64,000 nucleotides of DNA from Odocoileus virginianus (GCF_023699985.2 NC_069688.1:64862338-64926337), one strand, 5' to 3'. Positions 10,621 through 21,960 are shown, counted from the first letter of the stretch. Program-made: numbers and translations. The notes: generated by a model not told the origin, from the letters alone.

Positions 10621-11924
10621 CACAGCCAGACACACACACATCCTACACACGTTCACACAAGTCGTCTACACAGTGAAGACTTGCAGCACTCTCCATAATT
10701 CAGACTTCTTGGGTACGTATTTTTCTCAAATCAAAAGCATTGTTCAGTCTGAATTACCCATACAAACAGATAGCCCAAGTTCTTTAGTGTATTCTCCACA
10801 CAAGGAGACGGCACACGGACATAATATTTTAACTTATACTATGGCTTACACTTCATCATTTCATGTAGATAACTGACCATCTTTCAACAATATGGATTGC
10901 CAAAGGACACTTTTGCGGGGTATCTTATTTGTTATGCAGCTTTGAGTAGAGTGTGTGGCATCCATACATGCCTTGATCCACATCCAAATGATATTAGTGA
11001 GCAGCCTTTCTAAAGAATGTCTGGAAAATTACATGTCATGAACTTCAACAGTCTGGCTGTCACCACCAGGAGGAAAAAAATGATTTCAGCAAATGTTTCA
11101 GATGTATCCCAAAGAGGCAGTGAACATTTTCATTGAAATAAAAAATCTGTTTTATAATTAGTATTCCATATGTAACTGTTTCCTTTTTAATTTTAGTGCA
11201 TTAATGGGCATTTCTAATCTTCACAAGAAGATATATGACAGCTTTGTTGTTCATTAAGTGTCTCATTAGTAGCCTCTGACAAAGTAGGATTCCAAACAAC
11301 CAAAATTAGTAAATGTTAATAGCCAATTCTGAATCTTCTAAAATGCATGCTGATGTTCATAATCACAGCTAGCATGCCCATCATTATTTACTTATAGATG
11401 TTGTTAATAAAGACCTAGTAGAAACACTTATTAAGGAAATTGAAATCGTTTCTCTGCAAATGAATTAATCAATGTCTTATTCTGTGTGGTCTATTTTAAA
11501 TTGCAAAATTATTCGGGTTTACAATGTGCCTTAATATGTAAAGTTCACCAAGTGAAATACAAGACATTCTCAGAATTAATCTTAATTAATTGCTCTATCC
11601 ATGACAAACCTAGAGAAAATTATAAAGCAGATAGTATATGTATCAGTGTGCTTTCTATCCAATATGTTTAGAGGTGCAAGAGCCTCTTTCCATCGTTTTA
11701 TTTATTTTTGACTAACTTCATCCCTGTCGGTCCAGGTTCTCCACGTTTCCAGCAGTGCAGCACTGTGGTCCAGACTGTGTGGCTCCGTCTGCCACACGAG
11801 AGCCACATCCACAGGTCCAGCCAGAGCGAGCCTCCTCTGCCTTGAGCTACCTCTGAAGCTGTGGTAAGACCACCACGCCCTTCAAAGTGTTCCTGCTTAA
11901 AGGCAACTATTTGCGTAGCATGCT
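10621..11924. other. unassigned, no gene seen
   Basis: About 1.3 kb with no recognised repeat. The part from 11720 to 11880 is locally GC-rich and might be an eroded repeat. No convincing coding frame was seen. Confidence 0.5.
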
Positions 11925-11935
11925 CTTAAGATTCT

Positions 11936-12122
11936 TTTTTTTATTATTTACTTATTTGGCTTTGTGGGGTTTTAGTTGCATCATGTGAGATCTTTCCATA
12001 CAACGCTTGGATTTACTTGCCCTCAGTCATGTGGGACGTCGTTCCCGGTTCAGGGATCAAATCTGTGTCCCTGCCTTGCAAGGCTGATTCTCAACCACTG
12101 GACCACTAGGGAAATCCAAGCC
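11936..12122 (-). mobile_element. CHR-type SINE with target duplication
   Basis: A minus-strand cetartiodactyl tRNA-derived SINE. Its head reads on the plus strand as CCACTGGACCACTAGGG near 12098, and the T-rich tail is at 11936-11950. Perfect 11-base repeats CTTAAGATTCT flank it at 11925-11935 and 12123-12133. Confidence 0.88.
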
Positions 12123-12718
12123 CTTAAGATTCTAAAGGCATGTTCTCTTATGTTTGAGAATTCATCTTAACTTTACATTTTATGTAAAACAGCAAAATAT
12201 TACTATTAAGTATGGTGTGGAAAGTTAAGAATGTATGTTATAATTCCTAGAGCAAATACTTAAAAAGTAATGTGGAAATGCCAACGACAAAGTTAAACAT
12301 GGATTTAAAAAAATATTTGATTAATCATAAATGACAAGAAAGGGGGAGCAGAGGAACAAAAACAGAAGTGGCAAAGAGAAAATAAATAACAAATTGATAG
12401 ACTAAATCCAACAAAACCAATAATTACATCAAATATTAATAGACTGAACATGCCAATTAACAGAATTAAAATATCAAATTCAATTTTAAAAAAGGAAATC
12501 CCAACTACCTGCTGGCTATCGCATACATAAACTTTAAAGATAAAGAACATGTAGACTGAAAGTAAATAGGTGGGAAACATAATGGATTGCTAACAGTGAA
12601 CAAGACTGAGGTAATGTTATATTAATATCAGACAAAATATATTTCAAGACAAAGTGTATCCTCCCTATGACCTGAGTGGTAATAAAAATGCATTATATGA
12701 AATAAGCAGGATGCAAGT

Positions 12719-13577
12719 GTTGCTGTCGTTGCTGAGTTGCTAAGCTGCGTCCGACTCTGCAGTCCACTGGAATGCAGCAAACCAGGCTTCCCTGTCCTTC
12801 GCTCTCTCCCAGAGGCTGCTCAGCCTCATGTCTGCTGAGCTGACGATGCCTTCCAACCATCTCATCCTCTGTTGCCCCCTTCTCCTCCTGCCCTCAATAT
12901 TTCACAGAATCAAAGTCTTTCCCAATGACTCAGTTCTTCGCATCAGGTAGCCAAAGGATTGGAGCTTCAGCTTCAGCATCAGTCCTTCCAGTGAATATTC
13001 AGGGTTGACTTCCTTTAGGATGGTCTGGTTGGATCTCCTTGCAGTCCAAGGGACTCTCAAGAGTCTTCTCCAACACCACAGTTGAAAAAAATCAATTCTT
13101 CGGCACTCAGCCTTCCTTATGGTTCAACTCTCACATTCATACATGACTACTGGAAAAATCATAGCTTTGACTATACAGACCTTTGTCAGCAAAATGATGT
13201 CTCTCTTTTTCAATATGCTGTCAAGGTTTGCCACAGCTTTTCCTCCAAGGAGCAAGAGACTCTTCGATTTCTCTTTGCTTTCTATCATAGGGTAGTGTTA
13301 TCTGAATATCTGAGGATATTGATATTTCTCCCAGCAATGCTGATTCCAGCTTGTGCTTCATCCAGTCCAGCATTTCTCATGATGTACTCTGCATATAAGT
13401 TAAATAAGCAGGGTGACAATATGCAGCCTTGAGGTACTCCTTTCCCAACTTGAAACCAGTTTGTTGTTCCATGTCTGATTCTAACTGTTGCTTCTTGACC
13501 AGCACACAGTATACAGTTTTCTCAGGAGGCAGGTAAGGTGATCTGGTATTTCCAACTCTTTAAAAATTTTCCACATG
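12719..13577 (-). mobile_element. BovB LINE with internal deletion
   Basis: A minus-strand BovB about 860 bp long, starting at its 3' end with GTTGCTGAGTTGC. Near 13258-13283 the sequence jumps from the region coding for LLLGRKA to the region just before the YADD box, so roughly 200 bases seen in other copies here are absent. Beyond the jump it continues through the RT palm to about 13577. Confidence 0.9.
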
Positions 13578-13927
13578 CAAATGAAATCATGCATATAAGG
13601 AAATGTTTAACTTTAATGGTTAATTTAAATCCAGTTTCTTAAACTTCTGCCAGAAGAAGCTAGAAATAGTTCAGTAAACCAGGAATAAATAGAAGAAAGA
13701 AAAAAACAAACGTAAGAGTGGAAATCAAAGAAACAGAAAACTGGCAATTGAGAAAACTCAAAATGCCAAACATTGTTTCTTTGAAATGATCAAAGAAATC
13801 TATCAACCCCCGGCTATACTGATCCAGAGATAGAGCGATAGAATGCAAATTACCATGATCAGCTTTGAAAGAAGGCTTATCACTACAGATCCAGAAGACA
13901 TTAAAAGGACAATAAGGAAATATTTTG

Positions 13928-14115
13928 GCTCAGCAAGTAAAGAATCCAGATGAAATGCAGTATACTAGGTTAGATCCCTGGGTCAAGAAGATTCCCCTGG
14001 AGGAGGAAATGGCAACCCAATCCAGTACTCTTGCCTGAAAAAATCCCAGGGACTGTGGCCTGGCAGGCTGCAATCCAAAGGGTCAGTCACACATGACTGA
14101 GTGACTGAGCCCTCA
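13928..14115 (+). mobile_element. Bov-tA SINE nested in L1
   Basis: A diverged Bov-tA missing its first dozen bases. A perfect 14-base direct repeat, AAGGAAATATTTTG, flanks it at 13914-13927 and 14116-14129. It is the longest perfect target duplication in the window. Confidence 0.95.
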
Positions 14116-14535
14116 AAGGAAATATTTTGAATAAATGAATGCCAACAATCTGGACTTCTTGATAATATCTACTGTGAGAAGCTGTTGAAAAAAATAATGT
14201 ATATAGGAAAATGTATATAAAATGCTTAGTTTACATTGGTGCCAACAATAAGTCAGGCCTTATATCTCTGACACAGCCTCTTAACTCCATGGGCAGGAAT
14301 AATTCACTTAATAAGTGAGAAAAGAGGAATTTAAAAATAATGACTAATTTTCAGGTTTACACAGAAAACAAAGAAGAGTTGTTATTTGAACCCACTGTCT
14401 ACTTGGCTTTAAAACCTATGCCTTCTTTTCTTCCAGAAACATTTTAGTAAAACTTGGCTGTTTCCAAGAAACACCCACTACATGCCCACCAATAAAAGGG
14501 AACCATAACACAGTAGAAAATTTACCATATGTCTG

Positions 14536-14858
14536 TGGGCTTCCTTGATAGCCCAGCTGGTAAAAAATCCACTTGCAATGCAGGAGACCTGGGTTTGATC
14601 CCTAGGTCAGGAAGACCCCCTGGAGAAAGGATATGCTACCCACTCCAGTATTCTTGGGCATCCCTGTGGTTCATCTGGTAAAGAATCCGCCTGCAATGTG
14701 GGAGACCTGGGTTTGATCCCTGGGTTGAGAGGATCCCCTGGAGAAGGGACAGGATACCCACTCCAGTATTCTGGCCTGGAGAATTCCAAGGCCTCTATAG
14801 TCCATGGGGTCAAAAAAGTCAGAGACACAACTGAGTGTCTTTCGCTTTTCACTTTCAC
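14536..14858 (+). mobile_element. BOV-A2 dimeric SINE
   Basis: Two Bov-tA-like units in tandem. The first unit runs from about 14539 to 14655 and stops in its body. A second full head begins at about 14656, and the pair ends in a TTCACTTTCAC tail. The head-to-tail two-unit structure defines BOV-A2. Confidence 0.92.
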
Positions 14859-14954
14859 TATGGTTTAAAGAAAAGGAACTAGTGAATGTTCAAGCAACCC
14901 AGCAAACTCCACTATTAAAGTCACGTTCTTTCTTATGGGCTATGATTAGAATGC

Positions 14955-17553
14955 AAAAGTAGGAAGTCAAGAGATACCTGGAGTAACAGGTAAATTTGGC
15001 CTTGGAGTACACAATGAAGCAGGGCAAAGGCTAACAGAGTTTTGCCAAGAGAAGGCACTGGTCAGAAAACACCGTCTTCCAACAACACAAGAGAAGACTC
15101 TACACATGGATATCACCAGATGGTCAATACTGAAATCTGATTATATTCTTTGCAGTCAAAGATGGAGAAGCTCTATACAGTCAGCAAAAACAAGACCGGG
15201 AGCTGACTGTGGCTCAGATGATGAACTCCTTATTGCCAAATTCAGACTTATTGAAGAAAGTAGGGAAAACCACTAGATCATTCAGGTATGACCTAAATCA
15301 AATCCCTTATGATTATACAGTGGAAGTGAGAAATATATTCAAGGGATTAGATCTGATAGAGTGCCTGAAGAACTATGGATGGAGGTTCATGACATTGTAC
15401 AGGAGGTAGTGATCAAGACCATCCCCAAGAAAAAGAAATGCAAAAAGGCAAAATTGTTGTCTGAGGAAACCTTACAAATAGCTGAGAAAAGAAAAGAAGC
15501 AAAAGGTAAAGGAGAAAAGGAAAGATATACCCATTTGAATGCAGAGTTCCAAAGAATAACAAGGAAAGATAAGAAAGCCTTCCTCAGTGATCAGTGCAAA
15601 GAAATAGAGGAAAACAATAGAATGGGAAATTCTTGAGGAATTTCTTGAGGAATTTTCCTCAAGAAAATTAGAGATATCAAGGGAACATTTAAGGCAAAGA
15701 TGGGCAAATAAAGGACAGAAATGGTATGGACCTAACAGAAGCAGAAGATATTAAGAAAAGGTGGCAAGAATACACAGAAGAACTGTACAAAAAAGATCTG
15801 ACCCAGATAATCACAACGGTGTGATCACTCACCTAGAGCCAGACATCCTGGAATGTGAAGTCAGGTGGGCCTTAGGAAGCATCACTATGAACAAAGCTAG
15901 TGGAGGTGATAGAATTCCAGTGGAGCTATTTCAAATCCTAAAAGATGATGCTGTGAAAGTGCTGCACTCAATATGCCAACAAATTTGGAAAACTCAGCAG
16001 TAGCCACAGGACTGGAAAAGGTCAGTTTTCATTCCAATCCCAAAGAAAGGCAATGCCAAAGAAGGTTCAAACTACCACATAATTGCACTCATCTCACATG
16101 CTAGCAAAGTAATGCTCAAAATTCTCCATGCCAGGCTTCAACAGTACATGAACCATGAATTTCCAGATGCTCAAGCTGGATTTAGAAAAGGCACAGGAAG
16201 TAGAGATCAAATTGCCAACATCCATCCTAAAGGAAATCACTCCTGAATATCCATTGGTAGGACTGATGCTGAAGTTGAAACTCCAATACTTTGGCCAACT
16301 GAACTGATTGGATCATCAAAAAAGCAAGAGAATTCCAGAAAAACATCAACTTCTGCTTTACTGACTATGCCAAAGCCTTTTACTTTTCAATTCAGTTCAG
16401 ATCAGTTCAGTAGCTCAGTCGTGTCCAGCTCTTTGCAACCCCATGGACTGCAGCATGCCAGGCTTCCCTGTCCATTGCCAACTCCCGTAACTTACTCAAA
16501 CTCATGTTCATTGAGTTGGATCACTACAAACTGAAAAATGCTTAAAGAGATGCGAATACCAGACCACCTGACCTGCCCCCTGAGAAATCTCTATGCCGGT
16601 CAAGAAGCAACAGTTAGAACTGGACATGGAACAACAGATTAGCTCCAAATCAGGAAAGGAGTACATCTAGGCTGTATACTGTCACCCTGCTTATTTAACT
16701 TATATGCAGAGTACATCATGTGAAATGCCAGGCTGGATGAAGCAAAAGCTGGACTCAAAATTGCTGAGAGAAATATCAATAGCCTCAGATACACAGATGA
16801 CACCATCCTTATGGCAGAAAGCGAAAAACTAAAGATCCTCTTGATGAAAGTGAAAGAGGAGAGTAAAAAAGTTGGCTTAAAGCTCAACATTCAGAAAACT
16901 AAGACCATGGCAGCCGGTCCCATCACTTCATGGGAAACAGATGGAGAAACAGTGGAAATAGTGAGACTTTATTTTTTTTGCTCCAAAATCACTGCAGATG
17001 GTGGCTGCAGCCATGAAACTAAAAGACACTTGCTCCTTGGGAGAAAAGCTATGACCAACCTAGACAGCATATTAAAAAGCAGAGACATTACTTTGCAACA
17101 AAGGTCCATCTAATCAAAGTTATGGTTTTTCCAGTAGTCATGTGTGGATGTGAGAGTTTGAATATAAAGAAAGCTGAGTGCCAAAGGATTGATACTTCTG
17201 AACTGTGGTGTTCAAGAAGATAAGAAAGTCCGTTGGACTGCAAGAAGATCCAACCAGTCCATCTTAAAGGAAATCAGTCCTGAATGTTCATTAGAAGGAC
17301 TGATACTGACGCTGAAACTCCAATACTTTGGCCATCTGTTGCAAAGAACTGATTCATTTGAAAAGACCCTGATGCTGGGAAAAACTGAAGGCAGGAGGAA
17401 AAGGGGATGACAGAGGATGAGATGGTTGGATGGCATCACCGACTCAATGGGCATGAGTTTGGGTAAACTCTGGGAGTTGGTGATGGACAGGGAGGCCTGG
17501 CGTGCTGCAGTCCATGGGGTCTCAAAGAGTCAGACACTACCAAGCAACTGAAC
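14955..17553 (+). mobile_element. long BovB LINE, rearranged inside
   Basis: The longest BovB copy in the window, about 2.6 kb, from the end of the endonuclease domain to the family 3' end. Open pieces include 15209-15409, 15361-15636 and 15761-16003 (linker before the RT) and 16811-17113 (RT thumb). The catalytic box region near 16788-16800 reads YTDD rather than YADD. Two internal oddities interrupt the RT: a displaced piece of BovB 3' sequence at about 16222-16305, and an inverted BovB 3' end at 16386-16523. Multiple stops make it inactive. Confidence 0.92.
16386..16523 (-). mobile_element. inverted BovB 3' end nested in BovB
   Basis: A minus-strand BovB terminus with its pentamer-like tail (TTCAGTTCAG type) at the left. 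It reads inward to about 16520 and then returns to plus-strand RT sequence at GGATCACTACAAACTG. I could not define a target duplication. Confidence 0.85.
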
Positions 17554-18190
17554 TTAAAATTAGGGTTCTGAATGAACACTGACATAAAGCTTAATATGGA
17601 CACTGAACTAGTAAAGTCAAAGGACCTCTACAGAAGAACCTGTCCTCAAAGGCATTCCAGTTTGAGACTGTTGACTGAAAAATATAGCCACAATGTGAAA
17701 GTAGAGAGTTATTTCATTTGGTGGGAATTTTTAGGACTCCAAGCCAGGGAGACGGTATCTCAGTAGCTCTGACAAAACTGCTCCAAGGAGGCTGGAGGGG
17801 GAGTGAGGCAATATACAAGTTTGCCACAAAGGGAGCAGACAGTCTGAACATCAAAGATCAGGTATGTGTGAAGAAACTTAGTGTTCTGTGTGCGAGAAGA
17901 TGCAAGCCGCTGGGATTACTGGTTTCATTCCTTTCATATGCACCACAGCTATCAGGGGTCAAATCCTGTTTCCTTGTTCACTCTAAGTAGTGGCCGAGGG
18001 CTGCTTCCTGCATTCCCCCAGCTCCTCCGCAGTCGCTATCTGGATAGCAGTTTGGGGAACCCGCATTCACAGTTGGAGACCGGACGTCCTGATAGCTACA
18101 ACATTTTTTGTCTATTGATATGGCAGGAGATAGTTTTATTTCACAAGACTCAATTTCAGAACAATAAAGCCTATGCCTTTTAAATGACAT
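17554..18190 (+). other. possible solo LTR or old ERV-like repeat
   Basis: A block of mixed composition, unlike its neighbours. It contains a GC-balanced body and ends with AATAAA at 18163-18168 followed by CTATGCCTTTTAA. A polyadenylation signal near the right end and the overall feel resemble an artiodactyl LTR, but I could not fix TG...CA termini or a target duplication. No viral gene is visible. Open frames here (17718-17990 and 17881-18183) match nothing I know. Confidence 0.35.
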
Positions 18191-18540
18191 AACATGATGC
18201 TTTAGTAATAGATACAGTTTACCTTAGTGTATGTTTTAAAAAATTATATCTAAATATTATTCTCTGTTTTATTACTCCTAAAATTCTAGTTGTCAAAATT
18301 GTATATCGTGAAATTTTTTTTTAATTTTACTTTTAAATTTAAAAATAGAGGCTAATAATTTGTACGCTAAAATTCTAAAATTACAAGTAAATTTTAAGTA
18401 CTATGAACACAATATAAAATAACCCGAATCATAGTAACTTCTCCAGGTCAGGAAGTAGGTGTGATATCGCTTAGTACTTGCTCTTAGGTAGTTAGAATAG
18501 GAAACAGGAATCCAGAAGGGCGGTGGCTAGAAGACAAGGA

Positions 18541-19140
18541 AAGGAAAAGCCGGTGAAAACGGAGCAAAGGGAGGTCGGAGGACGCGAGCGCAGACCTCAG
18601 GCCGAACAAGCCGCACCCCCGGGTGGCCCGGTCTACAGAGCGCAGGCCCGGGGAGGAAAAAACACGTAAAAGAGGCGCGGAGGCCGGGCCCCCTCCCGCC
18701 CGGCCCCCCACGCTCGCTCGCTCTTTTCTCCCCGTCTTTTGGGTTGGCATGTGCTCGCGCCTCGAGGGCGTGTTTTCCTGTATTTTCTAAACCAAACTGA
18801 GCTGTAACACGGAGCCGCAACACTTTCCATCCGAGGGCTGTGACGTGGTCCAGCGCTTCACATTTCTGTTGTGACGAGACAAGGCCGAGGAAATTACGTA
18901 CTCCCCGGACACTCGCCATAGGAATACTTCAGTGCCATCCAAATTACTTATTCATTTTTATGGGCGTCTAACTCCTTTACGGGGCTGTGTTAGCTTCTGC
19001 CGGGCGACCACGTGACTCGGCTGGATGTACACACGTGACCCCTCCCTGTGAGTCCCGCTCCCGCCCCCCCGCCAGGTCAGCGCAGAGCCCCGGGCGGGCT
19101 CCCCCTGCCTTCCCGCAGCTTCCCCCCAGCTGTCTATCTC
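18541..19140. promoter_or_regulatory. CpG-dense block, candidate CpG island
   Basis: I count about 26 CpG in 18541-18780, far above the background of the window, with further clusters at 18837-18910 and 18965-19120. The block has motifs seen in mammalian promoters: TGACGTGG near 18841 (CRE-like) and CACGTGAC near 19009 (E-box). A TATATAT stretch lies at 19152-19158, just downstream. I do not recognise a repeat here. The minus-strand frames of 65-130 codons in this block look like the low stop density of GC-rich DNA. It could be an unannotated promoter or first exon, or an eroded GC-rich repeat. Confidence 0.5.
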
Positions 19141-19204
19141 ACATGCCGTGGTATATATGTCGGTGCTGCGCGCTCAGCGCACCCCACCCTGTCCTTCCCT
19201 CGCT

Positions 19205-19649
19205 GTGTCCGCAGATTCACTCCCTGCGTCTGCATCTCTATTCCTGCCCTGCAAACAGGTTCACCAGATTTCATAGATATGCTTTAATATGCAATAATGT
19301 AATATAAATGTAATATACATTTAATTTCCTCTTTCTGACTTACTTCACTCTGTATGGCAGACTAGATTCTTCTACATCACTGCAAGTGACCAGTTTTGTT
19401 CCTTTTTATTACTGAGTAATATTCCATTGTGTATATGTACCACATCTTTTTCATCCATTCATCTGTCGACGGATATTTAGGCTGCTTCCAAGTCCTGACT
19501 ATTGCAAATAGTGTTGCAATGAAAACTGAGGTACATGTTTCTTTTTGAATTATGGTGTTCTTGGGGTACATGCACAGTACTGGGATTGCTGATTCTTCTT
19601 TAGTTTTTTGTGTAACCTCCATACTGTTCTCTAAAGTGAGTGTATCCAA
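19205..19649 (-). mobile_element. L1 ORF2 C-terminus and 3' part
   Basis: A minus-strand L1 fragment. The minus-strand frame at 19377-19649 includes the C-terminal L1 ORF2 signature around STDEWMKKMWYIYTMEYYSV. Sequence left of it continues into the region after ORF2 ('gcaaacaggttcacc' on the plus strand near 19252). It is 5'-truncated. Confidence 0.88.
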
Positions 19650-19846
19650 ATTATTTTTAACGAAATTACTTTTAAATTGTTAACTGCTATATATCTATGC
19701 CCCCAATGTATAGAATATAAATTTAATTCATAAATTTATAATTTGTATATAAGTTAAATGGATTTACTTATTAAATTAAATTTTAATTTAATTTAATTAA
19801 CAGATTTAAATTATGTTTAATGGATTTAACAAACAAATCATGCTGA

Positions 19847-19883
19847 AAATGTAATTAATTACTTAGTTAAATTAATTACATTT
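19847..19883. repeat. AT-rich perfect hairpin
   Basis: Arms of 14 bases (AAATGTAATTAATT at 19847-19860 and its reverse complement at 19870-19883) around a 9-base loop, within a very AT-rich stretch between two L1 fragments. Confidence 0.75.
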
Positions 19884-19999
19884 CTAAAGCATCAACCAAA
19901 AATCATCTGGGCTCAGATTTCTTATCATCAAAATGCTAAATGCCAGTGGAGCAAATTTTCCATTTTCTATGTGAAATTATAATGTACCCTTACTTCTGA

Positions 20000-20440
20000 G
20001 GGCAAGCCTAGAGCCTATTATACAGAGTGAAGTGAATCAGAAAGAAAGAAAAATGTCATACACTAATACACATATATGGAATCTAGAAAAATGGTACTGA
20101 TGAATTTATTTGCAAGGCAGCAATGGAGAAACAGACATAAACAGACTTATGGACATGGGGAGAGGGGAGGAGAGGGTGAGACGTATGGGAAGAGTAATAT
20201 GGAAACTTGCATTACCATATGTAAGATAGATAGCCAAGGGGAATTTGCTATATGTCTCAGGCAACTTAAACAGGGACTCTGTATCAACCTAGAGGGGTGG
20301 GATGGGGAGGGGGAAGGGAAGGAGGTTCAAGAGGGGGGGATATATGTATACCTATGGCTGATTCATGTTGAGGTTTGACAGAAAACAACAAAATTCTATA
20401 AAGCATCTATCTTTCAATTAAAAAATAAATTAATTTTTTA
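20000..20440 (+). mobile_element. L1 3' untranslated region
   Basis: A plus-strand bovid L1 3' end. It begins in the end of ORF2 and runs through a GGGATGGGGAGGGGGAAGGG G-rich tract (20301-20330) to the 'aaagcatctatctttcaatt' terminus and an A/T-rich tail near 20435. Confidence 0.85.
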
Positions 20441-20594
20441 ACTGCTAAATGACAAAGGAGTGGATTTCCAATTTCTGTGTGAAATTATACGTTCACTTCT
20501 GTACCATGGCAAATTATAAATCCAACGTGACTACAAATCAGAAATATTTTCAGATACTCAAGAACTTAAAACATCAATTCACTGTTCTTTCCAA

Positions 20595-20822
20595 ATATGT
20601 GTGCACGCATATTCAGTCATGTCCAACTCTGTGCAACCCCATGGACTGCAGCCCACCAGGCTTCTCTGTCCATGGGATTCTCCAGGCAAGAATACTGGAG
20701 TGGGTTGCCATTTCCTCCTCCAGGGAATCTTCCCAATGCAGGAAAAGAACCAGAGTCTCCTAGGTCTCCTGCATTGGCAGGCGGATTCTTCACCACTAGT
20801 GCCTCCAGGGAAGCCCCCAGAT
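20595..20822 (-). mobile_element. Bov-tA SINE with target duplication
   Basis: Full reverse-complement Bov-tA flanked by a perfect 10-base repeat, TTCTTTCCAA, at 20585-20594 and 20823-20832. Several overlapping open frames on both strands are simply the SINE body. Confidence 0.96.
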
Positions 20823-21128
20823 TTCTTTCCAAGAAACCTACTTAAATAAGAGTGGAAAATAAGAAAGAAGACTTGGGATATGAAAAATAGCTTTCCCAGG
20901 ATTCTGATAGAATGAAGTGTGAGAATAACAGCTGTGCAGCAAGTCTAGGAAATAACGGGTCCAGATGAGAAGAGGAACTTGGTGGGCTCTAGGAAGAAAT
21001 TCCTCCTAAAGAAAGCCCCAAGAAATAACAGAGAAATACAGTTTATGAAAAACTCATCTTTGTTTATGAAGTCAATGACAGTGTGGCATGACTTACAGAA
21101 ACTTATGAAGGGTTAGAAAAGCTAGCCC

Positions 21129-21240
21129 AGGGGCTTCCCTGGCAGTTGATTCTGAACTCCCACTGCAGGGGCATGGGTTCAGTCTCTGGTCAGGGACCTG
21201 AGAGCTCACGCGCTGCTGAGTACATCCAAAAAAAAAAAAG
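21129..21240 (+). mobile_element. CHR-type SINE
   Basis: Plus-strand short tRNA-derived SINE beginning GGGGCTTCCCTGGCAG, with the B-box-like GGTTCAGTCTC near 21177 and a pure A tail at 21228-21239. Confidence 0.85.
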
Positions 21241-21637
21241 AGCGAATCCGTCTGTCCTTAATCTTGGTGATATTCCTTTTCTAACCATGAAGTATTAACA
21301 GTGGACCTTTAGGAAGGAAATTCTAGCAAGTGGTGATGATTCTGAAACTAAAAATATTAAAACAAAATTTATTTAGAATCAATATATGAAAGATCCTAAA
21401 GTATTTATATAAACATAGACAATACATGAAATATTTATCCGGATGTAGGCAAAGCATAGGGTAGTTACCTCAAGTCAACCTCTAGATTAACAGTGAAAGA
21501 ACTCATTATGCTTGCAAAGTCGAATATAAATATTATTAGTAATAATAATGTGAAAGTAAAACTATAGATGGCACAATTAGGAGAGGAATGATAAGGGAAC
21601 TAACAATTATGTCTTACTTTAGTGCAAAACCAAGAAG

Positions 21638-21960
21638 AGTTACTGTCTGGTTTTGACGAAATAATAAGTTTAAGTTGATAAATAATGCTTAAAGTCATGA
21701 AAGTCAAAGTGTTAGTTACTCAGTCATGTCTGACTCTTTGCAACCCCGTGGACTTCAGCCTGTGAGGCGACTCTGTCCCTGAGATTCTCCAGGCAGGACA
21801 CTGGAGTGGGGGTAGCCATTCCCTTTGCAGGACATCTTCCTGACGCAGGCACTGAGCCCAGATCTCCAGCATCACAGGCAGACTCTTTACCATCTAAGGC
21901 TTCAAACAGTTACTGTCTGAATTTGAGGAATAATAAGTGTAAGTTGACAAATAATGCTTA
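21638..21960. repeat. 53-54 bp direct repeats enclosing a SINE
   Basis: Copy 1 at 21638-21691 and copy 2 at 21908-21960 both begin AGTTACTGTCTG and end AAATAATGCTTA. They differ at a handful of positions, including one single-base indel. A minus-strand SINE lies between them. The repeats are several times longer than a normal target duplication. Confidence 0.85.
21692..21900 (-). mobile_element. Bov-tA SINE between direct repeats
   Basis: Reverse-complement Bov-tA with a tail of AAAGTCAAAGTG type at its left end and the head at GACTCTTTACCATCTAAG near 21881. The outermost head bases are eroded. Confidence 0.9.

Larger units (their letters stand above)
12160..14165 (+). mobile_element. old L1 ORF2 remnant, interrupted twice
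   Basis: Parts of an old L1 ORF2. Positions 12290-12715 resemble the endonuclease region in broken frames (for example the 'ctatattaatatcagacaaa' type stretch near 12617). Positions 13650-13927 and 14130-14165 resemble the start of the reverse transcriptase ('ctttgaaatgatcaaagaaat', 'ttatcactacagatcc'). A minus-strand BovB (12719-13577) and a Bov-tA SINE (13928-14115) lie between them. The order of the segments fits a single L1 with later insertions, though part of ORF2 between them is missing. Confidence 0.65.

Noticed and set aside
18527..18919. 130-codon minus-strand frame in the CpG-dense block
   Set aside because: GC-rich DNA has few stops. The overlapping frames in other registers are equally open and no conserved motif is seen.
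19205..20440. Opposed L1 pieces as a twin-priming inversion
   Set aside because: The two pieces overlap in L1 coordinates and are separated by about 350 bases of unrelated AT-rich DNA, so a single twin-primed insertion does not explain them.
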